A stretch of 64,000 nt of DNA from Algibacter sp045066735 (lineage in GTDB: Bacteria; Bacteroidota; Bacteroidia; Flavobacteriales; Flavobacteriaceae): assembly GCF_045066735.1 (NCBI RefSeq), contig NZ_JBISHH010000024.1, forward strand, positions 744,001 through 808,000, read 5' to 3'. The position numbers were made by a program, and so were the translations under genes. Positions 8,020-17,140 of the stretch are shown here, in pieces. How positions within the stretch are numbered: the stretch's first letter is position 1; each line of letters opens with the position of its first letter. The notes under the pieces are model-generated. The model ran no database searches, was not told the DNA's origin, and worked only from the letters and a program-made list of their open reading frames with translations.

Positions 8020-9456
8020 TTAACTTTGTCGTCGTTCTTTTAATTCATCTTCAATTTGCACTTCCATTTTCTTATTAATTTCATAAAAGAAGAGTAAACC
8101 TACGCCTATTAAAAATGGAATTGCAGGATATATGCTTACAAGCATTTTAGTTCCCGTAATTGTAATTTCTGTTTGTTGCGTAAGGTCTGCATTGTAGCCA
8201 TAACTTGCTAGAATAGATGCTAAGAGTGCAGAGCCAATACTTAAGCCACCTTTTAAGCCTACCATCATTGCAGAGAAAATAATAGCTGTTGCTCTATGAT
8301 TGGTTTTCCATTCAGAATAATCTGCAACATCTGCAATCATAGCCCAAAGTAGAGGAATTGTGATGCCATAGAAAAAGCCATGTAAAATTTGTGATGCAAA
8401 CATGAGTTCAACAGATGTTGGTGAAAAGAAATAAAAGAAGATGATAAATAAGGTTGAAATAAATAAAAACGTCATAAAAACATCTCTTTTTCCATATTTA
8501 TCGGCTAATTTTTTAGATAAACCAATACCAACTATCATGAAAATAATGCCGCCAGCGTTAAATAACCCAAACCCTGCAGATACAGGATCTTCACCAAAGA
8601 AATTTATACCGATATTTGATAGAAAATCCAATAGCGGACTTATAAAATTTGTCAATCTATCGGCATCAACATAGTTTTTGAAATAATATACATAAGAACC
8701 TCCTTTCATCGCTAGTGTAACAAAAACTAGAGTAGTAACGATTAAAATAATTACCCAAGGTTTATTTTTAAATAAATCTGATAGATCTTCTTTAACACTT
8801 GACTTTTGTTCGGGTTTTGGTATAATACGCTCTCGTGTGGTGAAAAACGTGATAAGTAACATAAGGGTTCCTATAATGGCAAGCCATGTCATTACTATTT
8901 CTATTCCAACCGCTTTATCTCCTCCTCCAGCAGATTCAATTATGGGTAGCATAAACACTTGCACAAAGAACTGTGCGAACATTACAGCAACAAAGCGATA
9001 AGCAGATATACTATTTCGTTCGCCCATATCACCTGTAATTACTCCGCTTAGAGCAGAGTATGGTAAGTTGTTTGCTGCATAAAGCAAAAGTAATAATGTG
9101 TACGTGACAACCGCATAAATAACTTTGCCTTTATACTCAAAATCTGGTGTGCTAAAGGCTAAGAGCGCAACAACTCCAAGCGGAATTGCGGTCCATAAAA
9201 TCCATGGTCTAAACTTTCCCCATTTAGAGTTTGTTCTATCTGCAATAGCTCCAATTATGGGGTTAAACCCAAATGCAGCTACAAGTCCAACCGTTAGTAT
9301 AATTGCAGAAGCATGGTTAGCTTCAAGACCGTAAATATCAGTATAGAAAAAAGCTAAATATGTAACTAACGTTTGAAATACTAAATTGGCAGCGAGGTCA
9401 CCTAAAGCATATCCAACTTTCTCTGATATTAATAATTTTTGTGTATTTGTGCTCAT
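8020..9456 (-). CDS. GPH-family (MFS) sugar:cation symporter
   Basis: A 478-residue inner-membrane protein with about 12 hydrophobic segments, matching the glycoside-pentoside-hexuronide:cation symporter family (melibiose/xyloside carriers). The N-terminal KVGYALGDLAANLVFQ and the 'NPIIGAIADRTNSKWGKFRPW' type loop between helices 2 and 3 (near residues 60-82) are family hallmarks. It would import xylo-oligosaccharides or xylosides from the periplasm. It sits between the GH10 gene (10 bp) and the GH43 gene (20 bp), which strongly supports that substrate. Confidence 0.9.
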   Translation of the reverse strand: MSTNTQKLLISEKVGYALGDLAANLVFQTLVTYLAFFYTDIYGLEANHASAIILTVGLVAAFGFNPIIGAIADRTNSKWGKFRPWILWTAIPLGVVALLAFSTPDFEYKGKVIYAVVTYTLLLLLYAANNLPYSALSGVITGDMGERNSISAYRFVAVMFAQFFVQVFMLPIIESAGGGDKAVGIEIVMTWLAIIGTLMLLITFFTTRERIIPKPEQKSSVKEDLSDLFKNKPWVIILIVTTLVFVTLAMKGGSYVYYFKNYVDADRLTNFISPLLDFLSNIGINFFGEDPVSAGFGLFNAGGIIFMIVGIGLSKKLADKYGKRDVFMTFLFISTLFIIFFYFFSPTSVELMFASQILHGFFYGITIPLLWAMIADVADYSEWKTNHRATAIIFSAMMVGLKGGLSIGSALLASILASYGYNADLTQQTEITITGTKMLVSIYPAIPFLIGVGLLFFYEINKKMEVQIEDELKERRQS

Positions 9457-9466
9457 AATTTTTTAA

Positions 9467-10591
9467 TTATTTTTTTAGAGCTAATACACTGTTATAAGCT
9501 TTTTTAGGCTCAAAATTTCTGTCGAATAATAAGGGGTGATTGGTTCTTCCGTTTATAGGCCAATTATTTAACCAAGTTTGCCCATCGTTAACTCCCCAAA
9601 ATGTTACTCTGTCTATCTTATCTTTATGCTTAAGAAAAAGGTTGAAAATATCTTCATAACGTTTTGCTAATTGAGTTTGTCCTGAATCTGTAAGTTTAAC
9701 AGGGTACGGGTTCATTTTAGGATCTCCTTCAAATTGTTCATAGCTTTGTTCAACGGCCGCACCATCTAAGTCCCATGGGTTTGGAAGTACGGTTACGTCT
9801 AATTCAGTGAAACTAACTTTAACACCGAGATTTGAGTAAGCTATAATACTATTCTCAATATCTTTGATAGAGGGACCTTCTAAACTCCAATGTGCTTGCA
9901 TGCCAACACCATCTATTTTAATACCTTGGGCTTGTAGGTTTTTAACAAGTTTTACTACGCCAGCTCTTTTTTCTGGTTTCCAAAGATTGTAATCATTGTA
10001 GACCAATTTCGCATCAGGATCTGCTGCTGCTGCTAATTTAAAAGCATGGGCTATAAAACTATCGCCCATAACTTCATGAAAATTCGAAGTCCTAAAGCTA
10101 CCATCTTCATTCAAAGCTTCGTTTACCACATCCCAAGTTTCTATCCTGCCTTTATATCTTTTTACAATAGTATTTATGTGATTCTCTATGTTGTTTGCCA
10201 GGGTAATGCTGTCTTTTACATTTTGCATCCAAGGAGCCAACTGGCTGTGCCAAACTAAAGTATGGCCAACAATATGCATGTTGTATTTTTCTCCTAGTTC
10301 TACATATTTATCGGCAACATCAAAATAGAATGTGTCTTTTTGTGGGTGAATTTGTTCCCACTTCATATCATTTTCTGGAGTAATAGCATTAAATTCTTTT
10401 TTAAGAAGTGACGCTAACTGAGAATCGGTTTGATTTATTTGAAGATTACTAAGGGCGGTTCCTATGAGAAAGTCGTTTTTAAATGATTCTTTAAGAGTAG
10501 TAGAGTCCTCTTTTTTTGTATTGTTATTACAGTTGAAAAATGCTATAACAGCGATTAGTGTAAAAAATAGTTTATATAATTTATTGGTCAT
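9467..10591 (-). CDS. GH10 endo-beta-1,4-xylanase lipoprotein, first gene of the leftward operon
   Basis: The third GH10 enzyme in 10 kb, 374 residues. A lipoprotein signal ends at AFFNC; Cys21 is followed by Asn-rich sequence instead of the acidic surface tag of the first lipoprotein, so it may face the periplasm. Catalytic Glu158 lies in WDVVNEALN and Glu263 in SFTELDVTV; HTLVWHSQ and YNDYNLW are also present. It resembles the compact intracellular/periplasmic GH10 type acting on oligosaccharides. It heads the GH10-symporter-GH43-small protein operon, so its product may feed the symporter. Confidence 0.93.
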   Translation of the reverse strand: MTNKLYKLFFTLIAVIAFFNCNNNTKKEDSTTLKESFKNDFLIGTALSNLQINQTDSQLASLLKKEFNAITPENDMKWEQIHPQKDTFYFDVADKYVELGEKYNMHIVGHTLVWHSQLAPWMQNVKDSITLANNIENHINTIVKRYKGRIETWDVVNEALNEDGSFRTSNFHEVMGDSFIAHAFKLAAAADPDAKLVYNDYNLWKPEKRAGVVKLVKNLQAQGIKIDGVGMQAHWSLEGPSIKDIENSIIAYSNLGVKVSFTELDVTVLPNPWDLDGAAVEQSYEQFEGDPKMNPYPVKLTDSGQTQLAKRYEDIFNLFLKHKDKIDRVTFWGVNDGQTWLNNWPINGRTNHPLLFDRNFEPKKAYNSVLALKK

Positions 10592-11082
10592 AATTATGTG
10601 ATTTTTTAATTAGTTTTTAAACCAAGTTTGTAGTGATATTATTTTTAATAAAAGTAGTTCTAAGCCGTTTAGAGTAATGAAACAAAATCGACCAATTTTA
10701 AAACAATTGTTGCATTCCATTGTATTTACTGGTTGTTTAGGGTTGTTTTAATAGAATCTTTACCAATCTTGCTTGTTTTTATTTTTTTAAGTGAAGTGCT
10801 TAAAGAGGTTTTTGATTACCATTATTGAAGATGCAATAATAGAAATTAGGCATCGTATCTGTATAGCTAGAATTACCATTACACTAAAAATTTATATGGT
10901 TTAAACTTTTATGTAAGGGTTGAAAATTTGATTTTTTTTTACATGGAATGACACTCAATGCCAATCATTTTTAATATGATTTGTTTTGGTGTTATTTGAT
11001 ATGAATAAGATTGAATTTATCGGGATTAAACTTTAAACGTCCTTGCTAACCAGGTAAGTGATTTGCTTTTAGTTTATTTGGA
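10592..11082. promoter_or_regulatory. 491-bp intergenic region, presumed promoter region of the leftward xylan operon
   Basis: No gene is seen. The segment must hold the promoter for the leftward GH10 operon and the 3' end of the LytTR operon. Two small symmetric elements are present: a perfect 10-bp palindrome AACAATTGTT at 10703-10712 and a 7-bp inverted repeat (10821-10827 with 10834-10840, 6-nt loop). Either could be an operator, but both are short and A+T-rich. I found no good TAnnTTTG match. Confidence 0.4.
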
Positions 11083-11808
11083 TTAAACGCCTAATCGTTT
11101 CATAACGGTATCTTTATAAGTTTCTCCAACAGGAATACGCATATCTGCTACTAAAATTTTAGATTTTTGAATAGCTTTTATGTGTTCGATGCTTACAACA
11201 TAAGATTTATGAACTCTTATAAATTTTGAAGGGGGCAGTTTATCTAATATATCCTTAAAACTAGATAAGGTTAATATAGGCTTTTGAGTATCGGAAGTGT
11301 AAATTTTAATATAATCTTTTAAGCCTTGTAAGTAAACAATAGTGTCTATGTTTATTTTAATGTTTTCATATTCTGATTTAACGAAAATAAAATTGTCAAC
11401 TGCAATAGGTGCTGCTGTATCTGTTATCTGCGGACTTATAACTACTTTATTTTCCAACTCATATTTTTCTTTTGCGCGAGAAATGGCCTTTAAAAATCTA
11501 TGAAAGGGAATTGGTTTTACTAAGTAATCTGTAGCGTTTAAGTTAAAACCATCTAAAGCGTATTCTGGATATGCCGTTGTAAATATAAATTGCGGCATAT
11601 TATCAATCGTTTTTACAAGATCGATACCGGTTAAGTTTGGCATTTCAATATCTAAAAACACTAAATCTACTTGGTGCTTGTTTAAAAGAATAATAGCCTC
11701 TAGCGGGTTTGTACATTTTGCAACAATTTCGATACCGCCAACTTGCTGTACATAAGATTCTACTACATCAATAGCTAAAGGTTCGTCGTCTATAATTACA
11801 CATTTCAT
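11083..11808 (-). CDS. LytTR-family response regulator
   Basis: 241 residues: an N-terminal receiver (1-120) with acidic pocket Asp7/Asp8, phospho-acceptor Asp53 in VFLDIEMP and the conserved Lys in YLVKPI, then a LytTR DNA-binding domain (about 138-241) with 'FIRVHKSYVV' and 'IPVGETYK' motifs. LytTR regulators bind pairs of about 9-bp direct repeats spaced 21-22 bp. It is encoded 11 bp after the LytS-like kinase and is the last gene of a four-gene operon. A matching repeat array is found at 14411-14481 upstream of the operon, so autoregulation is likely. Confidence 0.93.
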   Translation of the reverse strand: MKCVIIDDEPLAIDVVESYVQQVGGIEIVAKCTNPLEAIILLNKHQVDLVFLDIEMPNLTGIDLVKTIDNMPQFIFTTAYPEYALDGFNLNATDYLVKPIPFHRFLKAISRAKEKYELENKVVISPQITDTAAPIAVDNFIFVKSEYENIKINIDTIVYLQGLKDYIKIYTSDTQKPILTLSSFKDILDKLPPSKFIRVHKSYVVSIEHIKAIQKSKILVADMRIPVGETYKDTVMKRLGV

Positions 11809-11819
11809 CTTCTAATGTT

Positions 11820-12887
11820 TTACTCGAGTTTTAACGTTAAGTTTACAACAAACTCATTGTCGATTTCCTTTATTGTTAACCAATGGCTGTCTGGGTATAA
11901 CAATTCTAAGCGGTCTTTAGTGTTTTGTAATCCAATACCAGAACTAGTTTTATCGTTCTTTCTACTGCCAATCAAGTTAACACATGTAAATTGAAGTTCA
12001 TCATCTTTAACATAAATTTCAATTTTTATTTTAGTGTGGCCTTTAAAATCGGTACCATATTTAAACGCATTTTCAATAAAAGAAATAAGTAAAAGAGGTC
12101 TTATTTTCTGGCTATTTATGCCTCCATGAATATTTATAGTGACGTGTTCATTATTAGCAATGCGTAAACGTTGAAGTTTTAAATAATTCTGAACATAATC
12201 GAGTTCGTTGCTTAGCAATACAAAATCTTGATTGGTTTGGTATAGCATGTAACGCAATAATTCCGAAAGTGTAATAACAGCCTCTGGTGCGTCGTTAGAT
12301 TTTTTTGTAGTAAGTGAATAGATGCTATTTAAGGAATTAAATAGAAAATGTGGACTAATTTGATTTTTTAGAAAGTGTAATTCCGATGAGGATTTTTGTG
12401 CTTCAATTTGCTTTTTAGTTATTTCATTGCTACTCCATTCGGTGTACATTCTAATTATAGTACCAATCGCTAATATCAAAAAGCTGTTAATTGCAATCAT
12501 AGCACCTTTAAGTCCCCAAAAAAAATGTTTTGGTCTTGGACCTCTATACTGCATAAGGTCTTTATCGAAAAAATTAAATGTTTTATTGAGTTCAAAGCTT
12601 AGTTCTTTAAATAAAAAAGTAAAAAATGCAATAAACACAATAGCACAGAAAACATATAACCCTGTTTTTTTCTGAAGTAATAATTTAGGAACTAATATTA
12701 AATAGTTGAGATAAAATAATATAATATTTATTACAAAAAGTGAGCTATTACTAAAATTTATTAAATCTTGCCCAGGTCTAGCTTGTATTAAATGCATAAA
12801 GACAAATATGGTCCATATAGACACATGAAGCAAAATTTGCTTTCTGTTCTTTATACCAAAAAAAGAAGGTTGAACTGTTGTTTCCAT
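11820..12887 (-). CDS. LytS-type sensor histidine kinase
   Basis: 355 residues with about four membrane segments in the first 150 residues and no extracytoplasmic sensor domain. A short coiled linker is followed by the His_kinase (PF06580-type) domain, whose phospho-acceptor His180 lies in QISPHFLFNSLN, and a HATPase module with LLLISFIENAFKYG and GIGLQNTKDRL. It should phosphorylate the LytTR regulator encoded next to it. The start codon directly abuts the stop of the DUF4907 gene, implying tight co-translation. With no sensor domain of its own, it may take its signal from the membrane or the neighbouring envelope proteins. Confidence 0.93.
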   Translation of the reverse strand: METTVQPSFFGIKNRKQILLHVSIWTIFVFMHLIQARPGQDLINFSNSSLFVINIILFYLNYLILVPKLLLQKKTGLYVFCAIVFIAFFTFLFKELSFELNKTFNFFDKDLMQYRGPRPKHFFWGLKGAMIAINSFLILAIGTIIRMYTEWSSNEITKKQIEAQKSSSELHFLKNQISPHFLFNSLNSIYSLTTKKSNDAPEAVITLSELLRYMLYQTNQDFVLLSNELDYVQNYLKLQRLRIANNEHVTINIHGGINSQKIRPLLLISFIENAFKYGTDFKGHTKIKIEIYVKDDELQFTCVNLIGSRKNDKTSSGIGLQNTKDRLELLYPDSHWLTIKEIDNEFVVNLTLKLE

Positions 12888-13229
12888 TTAATTGTTGCAG
12901 TTAAGAGCTATGTTTAACTGGTTTAAGTTTTCTAGCGTTATTTTAGGGTTTTCTTTATTGAATAGTTTTGTACTCACTAAATGTGCCACACGATTAGCAT
13001 CTTCGATTGTGCAAAATGTTTGGTTCGATTCTATAGCCGGAATATAATCTTGCTTAATTAGTAATTTTGAATTGTAATTTATTTGATATCCAAAGCCGTT
13101 TTTAACTTTAAAAACCTCTGTTTTATAAGGGTTAGGTGCTTTAAGTATATCGGAATTAGCGAGATATAAAGCGCTAATCGACACCAAAGTTATTGCTAAA
13201 ACTACTATTAATTTTCTTTTAAACATCAT
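12888..13229 (-). CDS. DUF4907 family small envelope protein
   Basis: 113 residues with one N-terminal membrane or signal segment (about 6-25). The mature part, 'YKTEVFKVKNGFGYQI' through 'IPAIESNQTFCTIEDA', matches the DUF4907 family of Bacteroidota, whose function is unknown. It has two Cys residues, one near the end. It lies between the Kelch lipoprotein and kinase genes and abuts the kinase start, so it may be an accessory part of signal sensing (inference). Confidence 0.75.
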   Translation of the reverse strand: MMFKRKLIVVLAITLVSISALYLANSDILKAPNPYKTEVFKVKNGFGYQINYNSKLLIKQDYIPAIESNQTFCTIEDANRVAHLVSTKLFNKENPKITLENLNQLNIALNCNN

Positions 13230-13329
13230 TTATGTTTTTTTAACAAGAAAAAACCAAAGTAACCGCTACAAATTAATGCGCATAATTGCTTTGGCTTTTT
13301 GTGATTAAAGGATGAAATGGAATATGCTA

Positions 13330-14316
13330 TTAATCTTCATCATCATAGTCATCCTGAGGGAACACTTCGAATGTGTCATCTAAATACAAAGTACCTGTTT
13401 TTCCTAAACTTACAAAAGCGCGACTTCCTGTAGAGAAAGCTATAGCATCTTGTCTAGCTGTGGCTTCTAAGTTAGTAATTTCTTCCCAGTCGTCATTAAT
13501 TGGGTCGTATTCCCAAATAGATGTCATGGCACCACCGTAATAGCCAGTAGCAATATATCCTAAACCATCCATGCTAAAACCTACAGCATTAGATCGTACT
13601 ACATTATAATCATCATCGTCATCTAAATCAGTTAAGCTAGACCAAACTTCAGTTGTTGGATCAAAAACCCAAAAGTCTGTTTTATAAGCACCATTACTAA
13701 TACCTGTACCTAAGTAAACTTTACCGTCTATGGTAAACGTCGTGGCATCTCTTCTTTTATCTCCTCCAAAACCAACAAGTTCGCTCCATGTATCCGTTCC
13801 TGGGGTATATTTCCAGAAATCTTTTAAATCATTATCACCATCATAACCTGTGCCAACAAAGCCATTACCGTTAATGCCAAAGCTAACAGCTGCACGTCTA
13901 ACACCACCACCAAAATCTGCTATTTGAGACCAAGAGTTTGCAGAAACATCGTATTTCCAAAAATCGCTTAATTCATCAAGACCATCATAACCAATACCAA
14001 TATATCCATCACCGTCAATGTTCATTCCAGAAGCCGAACTGCGTGCGCTACCCGGGAAAGTTGCTTTTTGAGACCAATAATTTTCTTCAATGTTATATTG
14101 CCAAAAATCATTTAAATAATCGTCGCCATCATATCCGGTACCCATGTATCCTAAATTGTCTATCACAAAACTTGCGGCATTACTTCTTGGAACGCCATCA
14201 AAAATTGAGCGCTCTATCCAGTTACCGCGTTCGTCATCATCGTCATCACTACTACAGCTTACAAATAGACCTAAAAAAACGCTTAAACCTAAAAGGATGT
14301 TTAGTTTATTTTTCAT
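13330..14316 (-). CDS. Kelch-repeat beta-propeller lipoprotein
   Basis: 328 residues. Lipoprotein signal with lipobox FVSC, followed by Ser-Ser and a run of five Asp, a strong surface-export tag. The rest is six Kelch-like repeats of about 50 residues, each with 'GYxGTGYDG', 'DFWxYD' and 'WSxx' elements; the end is again Asp/Glu-rich. Propellers of this kind bind proteins or glycans; no catalytic site is visible. It is the first gene of the leftward Kelch-DUF4907-kinase-regulator operon. A -7-like box (CAAAACTA on the + strand at 14352-14359, TAGTTTTG on the coding strand) lies upstream. Confidence 0.88.
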   Translation of the reverse strand: MKNKLNILLGLSVFLGLFVSCSSDDDDDERGNWIERSIFDGVPRSNAASFVIDNLGYMGTGYDGDDYLNDFWQYNIEENYWSQKATFPGSARSSASGMNIDGDGYIGIGYDGLDELSDFWKYDVSANSWSQIADFGGGVRRAAVSFGINGNGFVGTGYDGDNDLKDFWKYTPGTDTWSELVGFGGDKRRDATTFTIDGKVYLGTGISNGAYKTDFWVFDPTTEVWSSLTDLDDDDDYNVVRSNAVGFSMDGLGYIATGYYGGAMTSIWEYDPINDDWEEITNLEATARQDAIAFSTGSRAFVSLGKTGTLYLDDTFEVFPQDDYDDED

Positions 14317-14410
14317 AATTCGTTATCTCTTCTTTTTATTAATCTTTTGAGCAAAACTATCTGTTAACAATGCGATATAAAAACATAATTGATATTCTCG
14401 GGATTAGTCT

Positions 14411-14481
14411 ATACCAACAAGGGTATTTTCCATACCAAACCACATCTATCGTGTTGGTCGTGCAAATAGCGGTTTTGGCAT
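14411..14481. promoter_or_regulatory. Putative LytTR operator: two 21-bp-spaced repeat pairs in mirror orientation
   Basis: In the divergent region between the Kelch and DUF4270 genes, ACCAA occurs at 14413-14417 and again at 14434-14438 (21 bp apart, in extended contexts ATACCAACA and ATACCAAAC). The reverse element occurs at 14454-14458 (TTGGT) and 14475-14479 (TTGGC), also 21 bp apart. A spacing of two helical turns between direct repeats is the signature of LytTR-domain sites, and the core GTTGGT read on one strand resembles the known GTTN(A/G)(T/G) core. The array sits between a -7-like box for the Kelch gene (14352-14359) and a possible promoter for DUF4270 (TTG 14506-14508, TAGGTTCG 14533-14540). 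Binding is inferred. Confidence 0.6.
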
Positions 14482-14558
14482 ACTAAAACAAGCCCTTTGT
14501 ATAACTTGTTTCTTTTAAATGAAGTCTTTATTTAGGTTCGCATAAAAAAAGATTTTAT

Positions 14559-15866
14559 ATGAATATGAAACAGATATTTTCTGTGATACTACTTTTTCTG
14601 AGCATAGCATTTTTTATGGCTTGTGAAGGAGATGATACTGCAGTTCCCGTAGGAGAAGATTGGATTACAGTAGATACCAAAGTCTATTTTATCGATTCTT
14701 TGACTGTTAATGCCTCTACCTTTAAGTTCGATTCTATTGCGGTTTCAAATACCAGTAGACTTTTAGTTGGTACTTATACCGATGCGGTTTTTGGGAAAAC
14801 TACCGCAAAAAGTTATATGCAATTGGCATATCCTTTCTCGAGTATTGATGACGATGCCGTTTACGACTCAATTGCCTTAATTTTAAAGTATGATAACTAC
14901 TTTTATAATGATACTACGCAAACCCAAACCATTAACGTTTTTAATATTTTAGATGATATTAAAAGTGACGATGATTATTTTTATAATACTACAAATTTTG
15001 ATGTTAGTGAAACAACTATTGGTTCTAAAACATTTCAAGCTTACCCAATAAAAGAAGATTCGCTTCATATCACTATTAGCGATGTTTTTGGTAAAGAATT
15101 ATACCAAAGAATACAAGACAATGAAATTACAACTAGTGATGATTTTTTAAATCTTTATAAGGGTATTTTAGTAAAACCAGACGAAAATAATACAAGTGTT
15201 TTAGGTTTTGCTACTAGTAGTTTTTTACGATTATATTATTCTGTAGATGATGAGGTTGAGGTTGAAGACAGTGAGACTATTGAGTTCTCTTTAAATAGCA
15301 CCAACAGTTTTCACAACATTTCTAGTGATTATTCTGGAACTTATTTTGATACATTAGAAAGTGAAGAAACACAACTTTTAAGTACCGATACCGGCGATAA
15401 TAGCTTTATGCAATCGGGAACTGGTTTAGCGACTCGAATCGATATTCCTTATGTAGAGCGTATTAATGATATTGCAGGAAATGGTAGCATTTTAAATGCG
15501 AATTTAAAATTGTCTATAAAACAAAACTCATCTACCGAAAACTTACCTATCCGCGATTCGTTAAGTGTCTTTTTAATCGATAGAAAAGGTGATGTTTATA
15601 GTACGCTTACTAATGCAGTAGGAGAAACTGTTTATGGTATTTTAGAAGAAATCGATGAGGAATTTAAAACTTTAACGTATTCCATTCCGGCGACGTACTT
15701 TTTAAACTTGAAGTTAGAAGCGGCATACAGTGATAATTTGTATTTAGCTATTTACGGTCAGGGTTTTAACCAATCTGTAGATCGCTATATTTTTAATGGA
15801 GAAGGATCTCCAAGCAGTGATTTAAAACTGAAACTAGAATTAACTTATGCCATTTATGAAGATTAA
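14559..15866 (+). CDS. DUF4270 family lipoprotein
   Basis: 435 residues. Signal ends at the lipobox FFMAC; Cys22 is followed by Glu-Gly-Asp-Asp, favouring surface export. The body is rich in beta strands and Asp/Ser/Thr, with the conserved opening 'FIDSLTVNASTFKFDSI' and 'LVGTYTDAVFG' that marks the DUF4270 family, which is restricted to Bacteroidota and of unknown function. The gene overlaps the following outer-membrane protein gene, implying a lipoprotein/barrel pair. Its promoter region is shared with the Kelch-kinase operon, which suggests control by the LytTR regulator. Confidence 0.85.
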   Translation: MNMKQIFSVILLFLSIAFFMACEGDDTAVPVGEDWITVDTKVYFIDSLTVNASTFKFDSIAVSNTSRLLVGTYTDAVFGKTTAKSYMQLAYPFSSIDDDAVYDSIALILKYDNYFYNDTTQTQTINVFNILDDIKSDDDYFYNTTNFDVSETTIGSKTFQAYPIKEDSLHITISDVFGKELYQRIQDNEITTSDDFLNLYKGILVKPDENNTSVLGFATSSFLRLYYSVDDEVEVEDSETIEFSLNSTNSFHNISSDYSGTYFDTLESEETQLLSTDTGDNSFMQSGTGLATRIDIPYVERINDIAGNGSILNANLKLSIKQNSSTENLPIRDSLSVFLIDRKGDVYSTLTNAVGETVYGILEEIDEEFKTLTYSIPATYFLNLKLEAAYSDNLYLAIYGQGFNQSVDRYIFNGEGSPSSDLKLKLELTYAIYED

Positions 15867-17106
15867 ATATATAACACTTTGTGCCGTTTTACTTGTTGTT
15901 TCAAGTACAGTTTTAGGGCAGTCTAATGCCTTATCGAGTTCTCCATATTCCCTTTATGGTTTGGGCTTAACAAATGATATTGGTACCGGTAAAATAAATG
16001 GTTTAGGTAAATCTGGTATTGCCATGCCATCGAGTACGTTTATAAATAACTCTAATCCGGCATCGTTTGGAGCTATTCCTCAAAATTCGTTTTTTTACGA
16101 TTTTGGTTTTAAAACTGAAACAAATACTTCTGCGGAAGGAGGAACTTCTAATTCTAATATAATAGCCAATTTTTCTAATATTGGTATAGCCTTTCCTATT
16201 AACGAAAAGTCGGGCTTTGCGGCAACATTAATCCCGTTTACAAGCGTGGGCTATACTATTTCTGGAATAGAAAGTTATATTGAAGGCAGTTCTAATTTAT
16301 TTAGTTCAGCTATTGAAGGTGAAGGTGGAATAAACGATTTAAAACTTAATTATGGTTACGCTTTGACGGAGAATTTTAGGTTGGGTATTACGGCGTCTGC
16401 GCTTTTTGGAAAAATCACGGAGACAGAAACCAATTATATTTTTGCCGATAGTTATAGTTCCATTTTAATAGAGGAAGATAGTCGTTATTCAGGATTGCGT
16501 TTAGGGGCAGGTTTTCAATACGATATCGTGAATAATCTCTCCGTTGGTGGGGTGGTTAATTTACCTGCAACCCTAAGCGGGGATAAAATTGGAACAACTA
16601 CCATCTCCACCGACGTTACCGCCGAAGTTTATGAAACCGATTCTACTATTGATGATTTTAAACTTCCCTTAGAGTTTGGCTTTGGTTTACAAACTACCCT
16701 TAAACAAGCTTTTACGATAAGTTTAGATTACAAGAAAAGTTTTTGGGATGATACCAATCAATCCGATCAAATAGGAACTTTTGTAGATCAGAATTTCTTT
16801 GGAGCCGGTGTGCAATTTAAAAGTACTAGAAATCAATTAAAGTTTTTTAATAGGTTGGAGTACCGCGCAGGGTTTAATTATGATAACGGAAATATAGAAA
16901 TAGATAATACCAGAATCAGTAATTCTGCATTAAATCTTGGTATAGGTATTCCTTTAAAACGTGATACAAGTTCTATGATTAACTTTAGTTATTCTTATGG
17001 AAATAAAGGGACAATATCCAATGGGTTAATAAAAGAGAATTATCATCTGTTTTCTATAAACCTGAGTTTAGAAGGGCTTTGGTTTCAGAAACGTAAAATT
17101 TACTAA
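15856..17106 (+). CDS. Outer-membrane beta-barrel protein (FadL/PorV-like)
   Basis: About 416 residues from the ATG at 15856 (an in-frame ATG at 15847 is an alternative); both overlap the end of the DUF4270 gene. A signal peptide ends at VLGQ. The mature start 'SSPYSLYGLGLTNDIG' and 'NNSNPASFGAIPQNSFFYDF' is typical of Bacteroidota outer-membrane transport-like barrels; the remainder shows amphipathic strands and ends in an aromatic-containing strand. It likely works with the DUF4270 lipoprotein at the cell surface. Substrate and role are unknown. Confidence 0.8.
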   Translation: MKIKYITLCAVLLVVSSTVLGQSNALSSSPYSLYGLGLTNDIGTGKINGLGKSGIAMPSSTFINNSNPASFGAIPQNSFFYDFGFKTETNTSAEGGTSNSNIIANFSNIGIAFPINEKSGFAATLIPFTSVGYTISGIESYIEGSSNLFSSAIEGEGGINDLKLNYGYALTENFRLGITASALFGKITETETNYIFADSYSSILIEEDSRYSGLRLGAGFQYDIVNNLSVGGVVNLPATLSGDKIGTTTISTDVTAEVYETDSTIDDFKLPLEFGFGLQTTLKQAFTISLDYKKSFWDDTNQSDQIGTFVDQNFFGAGVQFKSTRNQLKFFNRLEYRAGFNYDNGNIEIDNTRISNSALNLGIGIPLKRDTSSMINFSYSYGNKGTISNGLIKENYHLFSINLSLEGLWFQKRKIY

Positions 17107-17140
17107 AAAGATAAAATTGTAAATTAAGCTTAGCGTAAAC

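Noticed and set aside
13938..14350. Open frames antisense to the Kelch gene
   Set aside because: His/Arg/Ser-rich translations are shadows of Asp/Gly-rich Kelch repeats on the other strand.
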